Shown one piece after another: positions 33,367-47,984 of a stretch of 64,000 nt of DNA (within the stretch, counting starts at the first letter, position 1; each line of letters opens with the position of its first letter). Origin of the DNA: Pogonophryne albipinna (lineage: Eukaryota > Chordata > Actinopteri > Perciformes > Artedidraconidae); the NCBI GenBank assembly GCA_028583405.1, contig CM053246.1, forward strand, positions 8,879,867 through 8,943,866, read 5' to 3'. The notes beneath the pieces are model-generated. The model was not told where the DNA came from and made no database searches. It saw nothing but the letters and a program-made list of their open reading frames with translations. The translations under genes were made by a program, and so were the position numbers.

Positions 33367-35707
33367 AGCCACAAAACTAGGGCCTCCAGGGTGGGTGGAG
33401 GGGGTCAGGAGGACGGGTTTGGGCTGACAACCCAGGAGCACAGCGGAGGACTCGGAAGGGATCTCGGGCGGACGGCCCGGGGGCAAGGCAGAGACCATGG
33501 AGGGGAACTCGGGCGGACGGCCCGGGGGCAAGGCAGAGCCCATGGAGGGGGAACTCGAGCGAAGACCGCGGCACTCAGGGGGCCGGGCTCGAGGGTGAAG
33601 ACCGCGGCTCTCAGGGGGCCGGGCTCGAGGGCGAAGACCAGACAGCTCCGGAGGCCGGGCAGAACCCGGTGTCGGCCGAATAGGAACCGGAGCCAGTGGG
33701 ACAGGCTTTGGCAGGATCCCCCACGGAAGAGGACCAGGAGTTGGCAGGACCCCCGGCGAGACAGGTGATGGCGGGGCCTCAAACGGAACAGGACAAGGGG
33801 TTGGCAGGACCCCCGGCAGAAGAGTTGTCAGCGGGGCCCCCAGAGGAACAGGACATAGGATTGGCAGGACCCCCGGCAGGAGAGTAGTCGCCGGGACCTC
33901 CAACGGCACAGGACATAGGGTTGGCAGGACCCCCGGCAGAAGAGTAGTCGGCGGGACCCCAACGGGACAGGACATAGGGTTGGCAGGACCCCCGGCAGTA
34001 GAGTAGTCGGCGGGACCTCCAACGGCACAGGACATAGGGTTGGCAGGACCCCCGGCAGAAGAGTAGTCGGCGGGACCCCCAACGGGACAGGACATAGGGT
34101 TGGCAGGACCCCCGGCAGAAGAGTAGTCGGCGGGACCCCTAACGGGACAGGACATAGGGTTGGCAGGACCCCCGGCAGGAGAGTAGTCGGCGGGACCTCC
34201 AACGGGACAGTACATGGAGTTCGCAGGACCCCCGGCAGGAGAGCAGTCGGCGGGGCCTCCAACGGCACAGGGTTGGCAGGACCCCCAGCGGAACCTCCAA
34301 CGGACCAGGACATTGGGTAGGGACTTGAGAGGGAACTCGAGAGGTGACTTGAGAGGGAACTCGAGAGGAGACTGGAGAAGAGACTTGAGGTGGGACTGGA
34401 GAAGAGACTTGAGAGGGAACTCGAGAGGGGACTCGAGAGGAGACTGGAGAAGAGACTTGAGGGGGGACTGGAGAAGAGACTCGAGAGGGAACTCGAGAGG
34501 TGACTCGTTAGGGAACTCGAGAGGTGACTCGAGAGGGAACTCGAGAGGTGACTCGAGAGGAGACTGGAGAAGAGACTTGAGAGGAGACTGGAGAAGAGAC
34601 TTGAGGGGGGACTGGAGAAGAGACTCGAGAGGGGACTCGAGAGGGATCTCGGGAGGTGACTCGAGAGGGAACTCGGGAGGTGACTCGAGAGGGAACTCGG
34701 GAGGTGACTCGAGAGGGAACTCGGGAGGTGACTCGAGAGGGAACTCGGGAGGTGACTCGGGAGGTGACTCGAGAGGGAACTCGGGAGGTGACTCGAGAGG
34801 GAACTCGGGAGGTGACTCGAGAGGGAACTCGGGAGGTGACTCGAGAGGGAACTCGAGAAGAGACTCGAGATGGGACCTGAGAGGGGACTTGAGAGGGGAC
34901 TTGTGTCGGTCGGTACGCCGACAGGACACGGGGAGCTGGCGTCGGCTGGAGAGCCAACAGGAGACGAGGTGCTGGAGTCGGCCGGTACACCGACAGGACA
35001 CGGGAAGCTGGCGTCGGCCGGAGAGCCAGTCCTGGAGCCGAAACTGGAGTTGGGACCATGGCTACTGGGGCCGGTACTGAAGCCGGAACCATGGCTGCTG
35101 GGGCCGGAGCCATGGCTGCTGGGGCCAGGACTGGGGCTGGGACCATGGCTGTGTGGGCCGGTTCTGTAGCAGGGACCATGGCTGCATGGGCCGGTTCTGG
35201 AGCCGGAACCATGGCTGTGGGGACTGGTTCTGGAGCCGGAACCATTGCTGCTGGGCCCGGTACTGGGGCCGGAACCATGGCCGCTGGGGCCAGAACTGGG
35301 ACCGGAATCATGGCTCTTGGTGCTCGGGCTGCTAGCCTGGACTTGCGACTCCTTCTCTTAGAAGCCGCCTGAAGGCTCCGTGGACCTCCAAAAGCCAGAC
35401 GAGTTCCAGAAAACGACTCCTGGACAGGAGCAGGAACTGGGGCAGAAGCACTGGTTGACTCCAGACGGAACACACCGAGACGTTTGTAGTCAGCAGTCTG
35501 GAAATCACACACCCAGAGGAAGTTCAAAATCCAGCCAGGTAAGAATTTCACCAAGTCTGGTTTCTCCATAGCCAACCGGTGCGCCTCTACCAGAGCGGCC
35601 TCCTTCTGCAGAACACTGGACGCTCCCTTCCACCAATCATAGCAGCAAGCCAAATAAAAGGAAACATTTTGTAGTTCCACCTCAAATGGATCATCTGCTG
35701 GGTCCAT
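33328..35707 (-). CDS. Proline-rich tandem-repeat protein of the LTR element
   Basis: Begins MDPADDPFEVELQNVSFYLA at 35707; the first 85 or so residues are unique and carry Trp/Cys/Tyr-rich sequence (CCYDWWKGASS, FLPGWILNFLWVCDFQ). About residues 100-215 are AMVPAP-type repeats (nucleotides 35040-35340). Residues about 225-265 are RPTPAPRVLSAYRPT-type repeats. From about residue 268 a 24-bp unit gives VPSRVTSR. This frame stops at about 34508. Other minus frames run open through the same repeats, one of 557 codons (35001-33328) giving ESPPEFPL then GGPADYSSAGGPANPM repeats and ending in LTR sequence. Which frame is used downstream of the 24-bp array is uncertain; frame slippage by repeat change is likely. 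Function unknown; position suggests a gag-like role. I do not recognise a domain. Confidence 0.55.
33690..34310 (-). repeat. 60-bp coding minisatellite, about ten units
   Basis: Plus-strand units include GGACAGGACATAGGGTTGGC, AGGACCCCCGGCAGAAGAG and TAGTCGGCGGGACC, spaced about 60 bp, for example at 34021, 34081 and 34141. On the minus strand one frame gives GGPADYSSAGGPANPMSCPV. Units differ by a few substitutions and single-base changes. Confidence 0.9.
34318..34878 (-). repeat. 24-bp coding minisatellite, over 20 units
   Basis: Plus-strand unit GAGAGGGAACTCGGGAGGTG plus ACTC, with variants carrying GAGAAGAGACT. The unit length is a multiple of three and it has no stop in most frames on either strand, so long frames appear on both strands. 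One variant near 34505 (GACTCGTTAGGG) creates the stop that ends the frame from 35707. Confidence 0.9.
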
Positions 35708-35725
35708 TTCTTGGTCGGTTCGTAC

Positions 35726-36107
35726 TGTTACGGTGTGTGTAGGAAGCAGGACCCAAATGCAGATTAAAGTGACAAAAAACTCCTTTATTTCAAGGCTATA
35801 CTATTAAATAAAGACTAACCAGAACACTCACCGAGGAACAAGTCCTATCACAAGACGAACCGACAAAGACAGACAGAAAAAACAGAACTTAAATACACAC
35901 AAGACTAATCATACAAACAAGACACAGGTGAGGGGGGAGGAGAAAACACAGGGACACCAGGTGAACGCAATCAGGGTAAATTAGACACACCAGGGAAACT
36001 AACGACAGGGAACCACAGACAGATCTAAACAAGGCAAAACACAACGCAGACAGAAAACCAAAGACAGATCTAGACAAGACAAAACACAACACAGACAGAT
36101 CGTGACA
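35726..36107 (-). repeat. 5' LTR of the non-autonomous element
   Basis: 382 bp; starts TGTCACGATC and ends CGTAACA on the minus strand. Holds GTGTATTTAAGTTC (TATA-like) and CCTTGAAATAAAGGAG with an AATAAA signal. Immediately downstream is GTACGAACCGACCA, then the start codon at 35707. Confidence 0.92.
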
Positions 36108-36112
36108 CCTTG

Positions 36113-37654
36113 AACCTCAGAACTTGATACGCATGCAAGCATACCCACTGCTAAAATCTTTCCCTCTTTAACTCAATCTCCAACTCTGTTCATTTAATAA
36201 ACCACAGCTTCATTTATATATTAAAAAAATAACGGGTACTTAAACTTCATATTTTCTAGCATTCTGACTACAGAATGCCCAAAGCCATGCTTAAAGTACC
36301 TTAACTTTAATTGAACAAACATTTAAAACGATAATTAGGTGGTGACATCCTACAAAGCAAGGAGGTGTCTGTTAACTTCTCTACTAGCAATTTCCAGTTT
36401 AAGGCCATTCCATTGAAAACGTCACTTTCTAACTGCCTACAATAGAAAAGAGGGGGAAGATTAAAACAAAAGTCAACTAGTGCAAATTGTACTGTATGTG
36501 TCTAACTGTCTTTGAGAAAAAATAAAATCATATCAGGACACTAGTGTGACTCTTTAAAATGTGCTTGCTTGTCTTTAAAACTTAGATAATGGTAACAGAA
36601 AAATACCCAACAATGAGTTTGTGAACTAATTCTATGAATTTACCTCATAGATTAGATAACATTATGTTAGATTATACTTTATTAAAGAAATAAATACATT
36701 TGTCAAAGGCATGCTCTTTTGCCAACATGACAACATATAGAAAGAATAACAGGCACGATAATGAAAAAAGAGACCTGAATCAAATTGGGAATGGGAGGCA
36801 TGACAGTTAAAAGATCAATATAAGTTGTAGAGGGCATTACAAAATAAAGCCTACTTCTCCTCCCTCGGGCCATCTCAATGCTGTTATGAAACAGCTTTTC
36901 CTGCTGATATCTTCCCACCCGGCCCAGCAGTCGTTCTCTGAGAATACTCATAGAGATCTCAAGTTAGACAAAATAATTCCTTACAAAAACTCCCAGTGTG
37001 AAAGATAATAAGGAGAGGACTCTTGAGCAAGGGAAGGACAATATGTGAGGAGGTTTGGCTGAGCCTGATGTTAAGTGTAATAATAATTAATATTCATTGC
37101 ATTTATTTCTGCACTTTTATAAGTTCTCAAGGAGCTTAACATTACATTTTAGATAGATCAGACATGTACTACATCAAAACTGTGGACAATACCCACAGGA
37201 GCAATTTATGGTGAAGTGTTTTGTCCATAAACTGTATATCTTGCCCAAGGACAAAACAACATGTTAACAACCACTACTAAACAACTGATATGCACTTCGA
37301 TGTTATGGTTGATCATGGGTATGCTGCAGATGTGCACCACAGGTGACCAGAAAAACAAAGAAACTCCAAATAAAGCCCATTAGGCAGAAGTCCATTTTAT
37401 CCACTACCGTTATTAGCTTACGGTGCAAGCATCTAGTTGAACAAATAAATGAATCAGTACATTAAAATAGCATTTGGTTTTTAATTCAGTGTAATTAACT
37501 GGACATTTATTGACATTTACTGGACAACCTGATTGTAGATAATATGGCCACATTGTGGGCTTGTTTATAATCTCTAAACCACCTATGTTCATTAATATGT
37601 TGGACTTAATTCAAGCTGTGTCAGCAGTCTTTAGAAAATACATTTGGTGAATCT
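36113..37654. other. Nothing recognised
   Basis: AT-rich DNA with short frames only. Confidence 0.45.
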
Positions 37655-37868
37655 GTCTATAAACAGTACAGAACTAAATACAGTGACAAGACACAGCTTA
37701 AAAGGGCCGGTAAAGACACATTGGCAGAGAAGAGATCACACACACAGGTGGAAATAATCACAAAGGTGTGAATACACAAAGAAAGGAAGCAAAACAAGAA
37801 AAGAGACAAGGAGAAAATATATAATAATAAAACAGGAAACATGAAACACAAAAACCAAGATCATGACA
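37655..37868 (-). mobile_element. Gypsy-type solo LTR remnant
   Basis: On the minus strand starts TGTCATGATCTTGG at 37868 and runs through TTTCATGTTTCCTG, CACCTTTGTGATTATTTCC, ACCTGTGTG and a CTTTTAAGCTG box, resembling the other gypsy LTRs in this window. The 3' limit is uncertain. Confidence 0.45.
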
Positions 37869-38264
37869 TTAATCCTGTGATATTGGGTCACTAGGGCACC
37901 ATGGAAACAAGTTATAATGTCACCTTTATGAAGAACATGTTAACATACAGGCTGATATTTCTTGTTTCAATTCAGATGGTAAATGAGGCTGTGTTTGTGC
38001 CTCATGTTGCTCCGAATACTTGAGGGTAAGTGCTCATATCTAAATTACCCATTGCCTCAGGGTTGAACTTGACTGAGATTTTGACATTGAGCCATCTCTA
38101 TCTTTCCTGCTCTCTATCAGTCTTTCTAGTACTAAATATTTCTAAAAAGCCCTCCATTTATATGTTTTTCTCCTGCTGGGAGCCAACTGTCAAGATCATT
38201 TTTAAATGTGGGAATTTACAAAAAACATACTCGTTCCACCAAGTGGTAGAAAGTGAATAAATCA
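37869..38264. other. Nothing recognised
   Basis: Spacer before the Tol2-like element. Confidence 0.4.
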
Positions 38265-38272
38265 GATTTCTG

Positions 38273-38826
38273 CAGGGATGGCAAAAGTACACTCATCCTT
38301 TACTCAAGTAGAAGTACCGATACTCGTGTTTAAAAATACTCTGGTAAAAGTAGAAGTATTGACTAAACTTCTTTACTCAAGTAAAAGTAAAGAGACTTCG
38401 AAATGTCCTTAAGTAAAAAGTACCCATAACTATCATCTGTTTTAAAGAGTAATTGACATCATTTTATATTAATAGAACAATAATGTCATTGTTAGCTAAT
38501 GAATGTTTCAATGCTGAACAACGGCAACAACGTTTTCATTGGTCCCTCTTCTTTAGAGAAGACCAGGAAATGATGGATACACGGATCGTGTTCAAATCAA
38601 TAGGCACGCAATGACTCTAAATAATAATGATCAGGCCAACAAACACACATTCAAACTAAAGGAACCAGCCTGTAAAATGTAAAGAAAACGTACAGGTATT
38701 TGTGTTAAAAATGTAAGAAGTAAAAGTAAAAAGTCTTCAGAAAGTAGTGGAGTAAAGTACTGATACCAGAAAAATGTACTTAAGTACAGTAGCAAAGTAT
38801 TTGTACTCCACTACTTCCCACCTCTG
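38273..38826. mobile_element. Tol2-like non-autonomous hAT element
   Basis: Ends are CAGGGATGGCAAAAGTAC and CTACTTCCCACCTCTG, with many subterminal ACTCAAGTA/AAGTAC repeats as in Tol2-group elements. A perfect 8-bp duplication GATTTCTG flanks it (38265-38272 and 38827-38834). No transposase remains. Confidence 0.95.
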
Positions 38827-38834
38827 GATTTCTG

Positions 38835-40847
38835 ACCGTCGTAACTAAATCATGCATCTGAAAAATAAATTATAAAATATGCTGTTACACTTAAAGCAAG
38901 TTATATGTTTCCTTAAAACAATTATTTTGGTACTTTCAGAATTTTTCCCCAGTGCAATAAGGAATTACTGACTTTTTAGGTGCGATCACTTTCAGTTTCA
39001 CTTCAAGTAAAATATGTTAGATTACTTTTGACTTTTGAAGATAGTAAACAAATCCACGTAATTAAAAGAGTCATGCCCACTGTTAAATAATGGTTTGAAG
39101 AAAGAAAAATAATTTCCACTGTGAACAGCTGTTGAGGAAAAAATGTAAAACAGAACTCAAGAGGAGAGTAAGAGGGAACATTTGCTAAATTAGACACTGG
39201 GGAAATTACTGCCAACAACTGAGAAAGAAACTTCAGTTTGAAACAAAGCAACTTTTCTTTGATTTGATTCAGATACAACAGACAATGGTCCCGGAGATAA
39301 TTGATCAATCATCTGGATAATCTGGTGGCTTGTCTGGAAACGGTCCGATTATCTAAGTGCTTATGCTTCCCAAATTGAAAGAAACCATAATTATCTTTAA
39401 ATATGAGTTTATGCTGTGTGGCAAAAGTAGAAGGAACCACAGTGTTAATGACATCCAACCAGTTGTGCCAAGCACGACAAATTAGCAATTTTATGGAAAT
39501 TGTCTGTCTTGAGGATTTTCTGAATGAATACATCATGTACTTGGATTGAGACTGGATGTTCCCCTCTGTCTGCCCCCCCCCCAGGCCCCCCTCTGGACCC
39601 CCCTCTCAGTGGCAGTGATATTTTGTATCCATGCCCTCACAAAGGCATAATCAATTCAAGAGTTTGTCTTGGGTCATTATTACCTGCTGGAGGACCATCT
39701 GTTCACTGAGGCTGGCCCAGGACTCTGCCAGACACACACACCGAAACACACACTGAAACTCACACACACACATCCTCAAGGCTTGCCAGGTAGATTTGGA
39801 TCGCAGGAAGAAGTGATATGTTGAATAATTTTGCCTCCAGGTTCTGTAAATGGAAGAAAAATCCCCTTGACAATACGAGCCTGTGTACATTTACATTTTC
39901 TTTATTGTTCGTACATACATTTATGGTTCCATAGTACCCTGTCTATCTGCATGTGTTTGTCTCTAGTAATGTGACATGTGTGAGCAACAGTGTAATGAGT
40001 GGGCGTGCAATGTGTGCATGTGTGTGTCAGGTACAGATGGTGAAGCCATCACCCAGCCAAGTGGTTAAGCTACTGGTTAAGAGTTGCAAAGCTAAATATA
40101 TTTACAGCTAACAACATCCTGACTGACTCACTAATGCTACTTTTAAAGAAAAACAAAACAGCATATAGCAGGAAATAGTCAAAAGGAAGACATGTAAAAC
40201 ATTATAATGCATGTTTGATGAATCTGGTAACCCGACGATACACAACCCCTATCAATAGATACAGCAGATTGTGTTAGATATTTATGACCTTGAGAATTGT
40301 TTGTCTACGGTAAAAATAAATCTATTTTTTTGCAGATTTTAAAACAATCAGATTTTGACAAAGGACGGTATAACCAAATCTGTTCCAGTCTGGGTCAGAA
40401 CGTGTTCATATTCACATTCAGGAGGTCAGTATAGTGTGTGGCATTGGAGCTGTCCAAAAACTAAGAAAAATGTATCTCCTATCAACGCTATTATTTAAGT
40501 TGTGCCTTTTTCTTCCATTTTTTATCCTTTTTAGTCTTACTAGTAATTGCCCATCATGTTTGATTGGCTTTGGTTCCAGCAGGCTTTTTATTCTCTCACA
40601 CTGCTCATTACTTAGTTTTCAGTCACAGCAACAAGTTGAATTCAGTGAAAAAGCACAATATAGCACTTGCTAAAAATACTTTTACTTGGTGCGTCAGTTG
40701 CAGCTAATGAGCCATATAGTTCATTCAAGATCTGCTAGAGTTCAACAGCTGAGCCAATAGAAGGTTACCATTCATCAGGTAGCCAAAGACATGTGGAAGA
40801 ATGATAATGTGTGAATAAGCAATGCTTTATATCAAAGTACTTATTAA
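38835..40847. other. Nothing recognised
   Basis: Includes a C-rich tract at 39571-39607 (CCCCCCCCCCC then CCCCCCTCTGGACCCCCC). No coding resemblance. Confidence 0.45.
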
Positions 40848-41270
40848 AGGGGCCCTATTATGCTTGTTGGGGTTTTCCCTTTCATGTAATGTGATATATA
40901 GGCAAATGGTCTTCAAAGGCTAAAATCCCACACTCCCCCCCCCCCTGCCTGAAACGCCCCCATTGTTTGCTTCTGTAACATGGTGACATCACTATGCCAC
41001 ACTCACGCTTATATTGGCTAGGGCTCCAAAACATTTGATTTGATTGACTAAGGACAGGACTTCTCTACGCGGTTGACCACAAATGAGCCGGCCAGCTAAC
41101 CAATCAGAGCAGACTGGGCTCTGGTTCCAGACAGAGGGTGAAAAGAGGTGCTGCAGCACAGGCAGTATGAGAACAATAAATAGCTTTTTGAACATTAAAG
41201 CATGGAGACATGTCACAGTAGAAGAAAAAAATACAAATATGAATCTGAAAAGGAGCAGAATATGTTGTCT
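40848..41270 (+). mobile_element. TTAA-flanked MITE (AGGGGCCCTATTATGC end)
   Basis: Starts directly after TTAA (40844-40847) with AGGGGCCCTATTATGCTTG. It continues GGGGTTTTCCCTTTC and GGTCTTCAAAGGCTAAAATCC, shared with the copies at 3.4 and 30.3 kb, and ends near CAGAATATGTTGTC without a clean right end. Confidence 0.7.
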
Positions 41271-41490
41271 TTTCAGGGTAAATGTTGTTATTCTTCTCCC
41301 TTTCAAGTCAATCATTGTTGATGGTGAACAAAAACACAAAGGCTCTTTTTCTAGTTTCTTAAAAAGGATTTTATAGGAGCTTAAAAAAGTCGCTCTGTCT
41401 CAGATTTGAAACTAGAATGGCTTGGTTAGTTTAAGAAACAGTACTTTTTCACACCCCACAGTTTTCACACCAACACCACAGTGCATTGTA

Positions 41491-45127
<3,637 letters not shown>

Positions 45128-45460
45128 TTTAAAGGTGCAAAATGCACTTTTTGATGTATTTTATACGTAAATGTGTCCCCGGTGTGTAAGGAGACACACA
45201 AAGTGTTAGAAAATAAAACCCTCTCTCTTTTCCTCCTTACCCACATCTCTAGAATAGAATAGAATAGTTGAATGTCATTATACATGTACAATGGGATAAA
45301 TGCTTCTCCCTTTCAAGGGTGCCATCAAAACAAAAACAAAACATCACAACATAAGACAACAAAATACACGCAGCATACATACTTAGGAATAAGGGATAAA
45401 GGAATAAAGAATAAAGTGCAGTAATTATTTCCAGGAGTATAAAAATAAAATCTGTAATGT

Positions 45461-45515
45461 AATAAATAATAATAATAATAATAGTGTGTATTTATAATAA
45501 TAATAATAATAATAA
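45461..45515. repeat. (AAT)n microsatellite
   Basis: Two runs of AAT/ATA units separated by GTGTGTATTT. Confidence 0.9.
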
Positions 45516-45545
45516 TAGTAATGATATATATGTATATGTACAGAG

Positions 45546-46227
45546 CATAAGCGGAGTTTGACATTTGCGCTTGGGGGGGCAAACCTTTTTTACTGACGTC
45601 AGTACACAGTCCCAACTATTGCGTGGGGTGCTACGGATACAGTAGCGATAAAGCCAGCGTTCACCGCACTGAGTATGACTTTTCCACATACGAACACAAC
45701 TCGTCTCGTCATGCACGCCTCATGCCCGCCGTACACACACACTCATGTGGAAGGGGCGGTCTCTTCCCCCAACAACAGTGCATTACATCTGTAAAACTTA
45801 TCATAACTGTGCACATCTTATACTTATTTGATAACTACTATATCCCTTGGTTACTTGAACACGCTACAATATTATTAACCAGTGTCCTACTTAGTGCAGA
45901 AGTAGACGCCTTAAACGTCCCAGAAATTGGACGTTTTAAAAATCGCCGCATATCTTATATGTAAAAAAAAGCGAGGGAACTTGTGTCCTTAACCTCATAC
46001 GTCACACACACACATCACACACACGTCACAACATGCGACTGCTCAAAAATGAAATTATTTCAAACAAAACATGATATTATTCAGATTTGTTTTGTAACAA
46101 TCATTATATTACATCTATTAAAATATTGATATACAAAATATTTGTTTTAGAAGTAGTAATGCTGTAACATATTTCAGCCACTAGGGGGGGCAATGCCCCC
46201 CCTGCCCCCCCGCAAAATCGGTCTATG
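45546..46227. mobile_element. hAT-like element inside the LINE
   Basis: The left end CATAAGCGGAGTTTGAC and the right end GGTCTATG (reverse complement CATAGACC) flank G-rich and C-rich runs (GCTTGGGGGGGCA and GCCCCCCCTGCCCCCC). A perfect 8-bp duplication GTACAGAG flanks it (45538-45545 and 46228-46235). Terminal repeats are weak, so the superfamily rests on the 8-bp duplication. Confidence 0.8.
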
Positions 46228-46440
46228 GTACAGAGTCACATTGATTCACATGTCAGGTGTTAAGAGCAATGATGGCTCTTGGGAAAAAACTGTCTTTGAG
46301 TCTGTTTGTTTTGGATGTGATACACCTGTAGCGCCTGCCGGAGGGCAGCAGGTTGAACAGGTGAAAGAGCTGTCCTTGATAATGTTTTTGGCTCTCATGA
46401 GGCAGCGGGAGGTGTAGATGTCCATCAGGGAGGGGAGAGG

Positions 46441-46778
46441 TCAGCCGATGATCCTCTGTGCTGCTTTTACGACTCTCTGGAGCCTCATCCTGTCGGCCTC
46501 AGTGCAGCTGGCGTACCACACTGTGATGCAGTATGTAAATAGGCTCTCGATGGTAGAGCGGTAGAAGGTCACCAGCAGCTTAGTGGCCAAGTTGTTCTTC
46601 CTGAGCACCCTCAGGAGGTGCAGACGCTGCTGGGCCTTCTTGATGACAGCTGTGGTGTTGTCCTTCCAGGAAAGGTTGTTGGTGATGAGGACGCCGAGGA
46701 ACTTGAAGGTGTGGACCCTCTCCACACACTCGCCGTTAATGTTGAGGGGAGCGAGGTCGGTAGTATTCCTCCTGAAGT
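46441..46778 (-). pseudogene. CR1/Rex1-like LINE, C-terminal part of polymerase
   Basis: Encodes DFRRNTTDLAPLNINGECVE, VHTFKFLGVLITNNLSWKDN, VIKKAQQRLHLLRVLRKNNL and STIESLFTYCITVWYASCTE, a typical thumb and C-terminal region of fish CR1/Rex1-group LINEs. The first 19 residues of the open frame come from the surrounding MITE, so the true LINE part starts at DFRRN. The remaining C-terminus (SGRRY-type region) is below 46440, out of this frame. Confidence 0.8.
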
Positions 46779-47135
46779 CTAAAAACGGGGGTACAACTGA
46801 GCTGATCCAGATTTGCTGAGAACTTGAAGTCATCACTGAAATGTGGGCTGGCTTAACAATGCGTGACGTGTTTTGGAAGTAATATGGTCTGTGTTTACAT
46901 TAGCAAGCATTGCCAACACTCAGAGCTAACGCTGTATTGGATGTGTAAAAAGCCGGAAATAAAAAGTATTGTCCTTGTGGTAAACCTGTGCATTGGAGCT
47001 CCATACTGTTTCAGAAATAATGCTTGATGTGGTTTGGAACATAATATGGAGTTTAATCACGGCAGCGTTTAGCTGAGTTTCTGCCGTTAGACAGCCTTCT
47101 CTTCACAGAGCTCACTGCTTGCATTCGGCCACTCC

Positions 47136-47739
47136 AAAGGGGCGTGGCCAGCAGCAGCTGGGTTACATTTAACCTGTTTTCTTTTACAAAACTGTGTCTC
47201 AGGGCTTCTTAACATTTAACAACCTATTAATGTGTCATACCCACTTAATGGGAAGAAACTCAGCTAACTGACGATACGAACAATTTTTACCGAAAGAAAA
47301 CAAAAGTCTCACAAGAAGCGTCTAAATGAGCCCTGAGTGAAAAAATGCTAACTCACTTAGCACGGAACTCACGGTAGAAATACTTTATTACTTATCGGAT
47401 CTGCACAAACAAGATATCAGCTATATAGCTGAGATTCCACATATTCGAGAGGTATAAGTATCATCACTGTGCAAACCCAGACATCACACGACGTATAGTT
47501 TTACGGAGCAAAAACTGCAAATAGTCTTACCTTTGCTGTTTTTCTGATCAAAAGTTGTGTTCAATGGCATTAAAACGATACAAATGCTGCTGAAGGTTAA
47601 TCCATAGGTTAATCCAATGTGTCTGTGTCACTTTGAAATGATTACTGATAATCCATAGGCAATAAGCCTAGTTTTCAGTTTTCAGTTTTCATAGCGTAAC
47701 ATAGCTTTCGGTTTGGGCAAACTGCGTGCGCATCACCCT
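47136..47739. other. Nothing recognised
   Basis: Spacer between the nested cluster and the DIRS element. Confidence 0.4.
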
Positions 47740-47962
47740 AACTATAGGTTACTTACGTAACCCCAGTTCTCAGAGTAACATGAAGTGAGATGTCTCACTA
47801 TGGGATGCGCCTCAACGCGTATGCAAACAGAAGCATCAATCTCATTACGCCAATCCTGATTGGCTGGTGATCTTGACGTCTACGTCAGGGAATCCACCCA
47901 CCCTTTAAGTAGCTTGCGCTACGTCGCAGCGTCATTCAAAATAAGCACCTCTTCTCGCTTCG
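47740..47962 (-). repeat. DIRS 3' terminal repeat
   Basis: The outer 59 bases (47740-47798) are perfectly inverted at 47985-48043. Inner part (ATGGGATGCGCCTCAACGCG ... CTTCTCGCTTC) is inverted at the 5' end. Confidence 0.9.
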
Positions 47963-47984
47963 CCTTAGCAAGAAGGGCCGTCTG

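Larger units (their letters stand above)
33032..36107 (-). mobile_element. Non-autonomous LTR retrotransposon with a repeat-built reading frame
   Basis: Two LTRs in the same orientation (5' LTR 35726-36107, 3' LTR 33032 to about 33366 on the minus strand) flank a 2.4-kb interior. The element is bounded by a perfect 5-bp duplication CCTTG (33027-33031 and 36108-36112). The interior has no protease, reverse transcriptase, RNase H or integrase. It has a reading frame beginning at 35707 with a short unique N-terminus and then several families of tandem repeats. The LTRs look almost identical, so insertion was recent. It probably uses enzymes from a gypsy-type relative. Confidence 0.9.
45251..46778 (-). 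mobile_element. 5'-truncated CR1/Rex1-like LINE
   Basis: Minus-strand LINE with a 3' tail of ATTCT repeats (GAATAGAATAGAATAG at 45251-45267 on the plus strand) and coding sequence up to about 46778. Interrupted by the element at 45546-46227. A TCTA at each junction may be a short target duplication. Confidence 0.8.
45128..47135 (+). mobile_element. Second copy of the TTAA MITE, interrupted
   Basis: 45128-45250 matches the left part of 31660-32271 (GCAAAATGCACTTTTTGATG, AAAATAAAACCCTCTCTC), and 46779 onward resumes at AAAAACGGGG and continues through GAGCTGAT, GTTTACATTAGCA, AACACTCAGAGCTAAC and GAGCTCCATACTGTTTCAG. Between them is a LINE. The right end is diverged and not certain. Confidence 0.8.

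Noticed and set aside
34318..34878. Regular short direct repeats that could suggest a CRISPR array
   Set aside because: Units are contiguous with no unique spacers, and the sequence is a eukaryotic LTR element minisatellite.
34214..35080. 288-codon plus-strand frame rich in Arg/Gly/Asp
   Set aside because: Antisense reading of the 24-bp coding minisatellite; the element's LTRs and start codon place the coding strand on minus.
46441..46836. First 19 codons of the LINE frame as LINE protein
   Set aside because: They are read from the surrounding MITE; LINE similarity starts at DFRRN.
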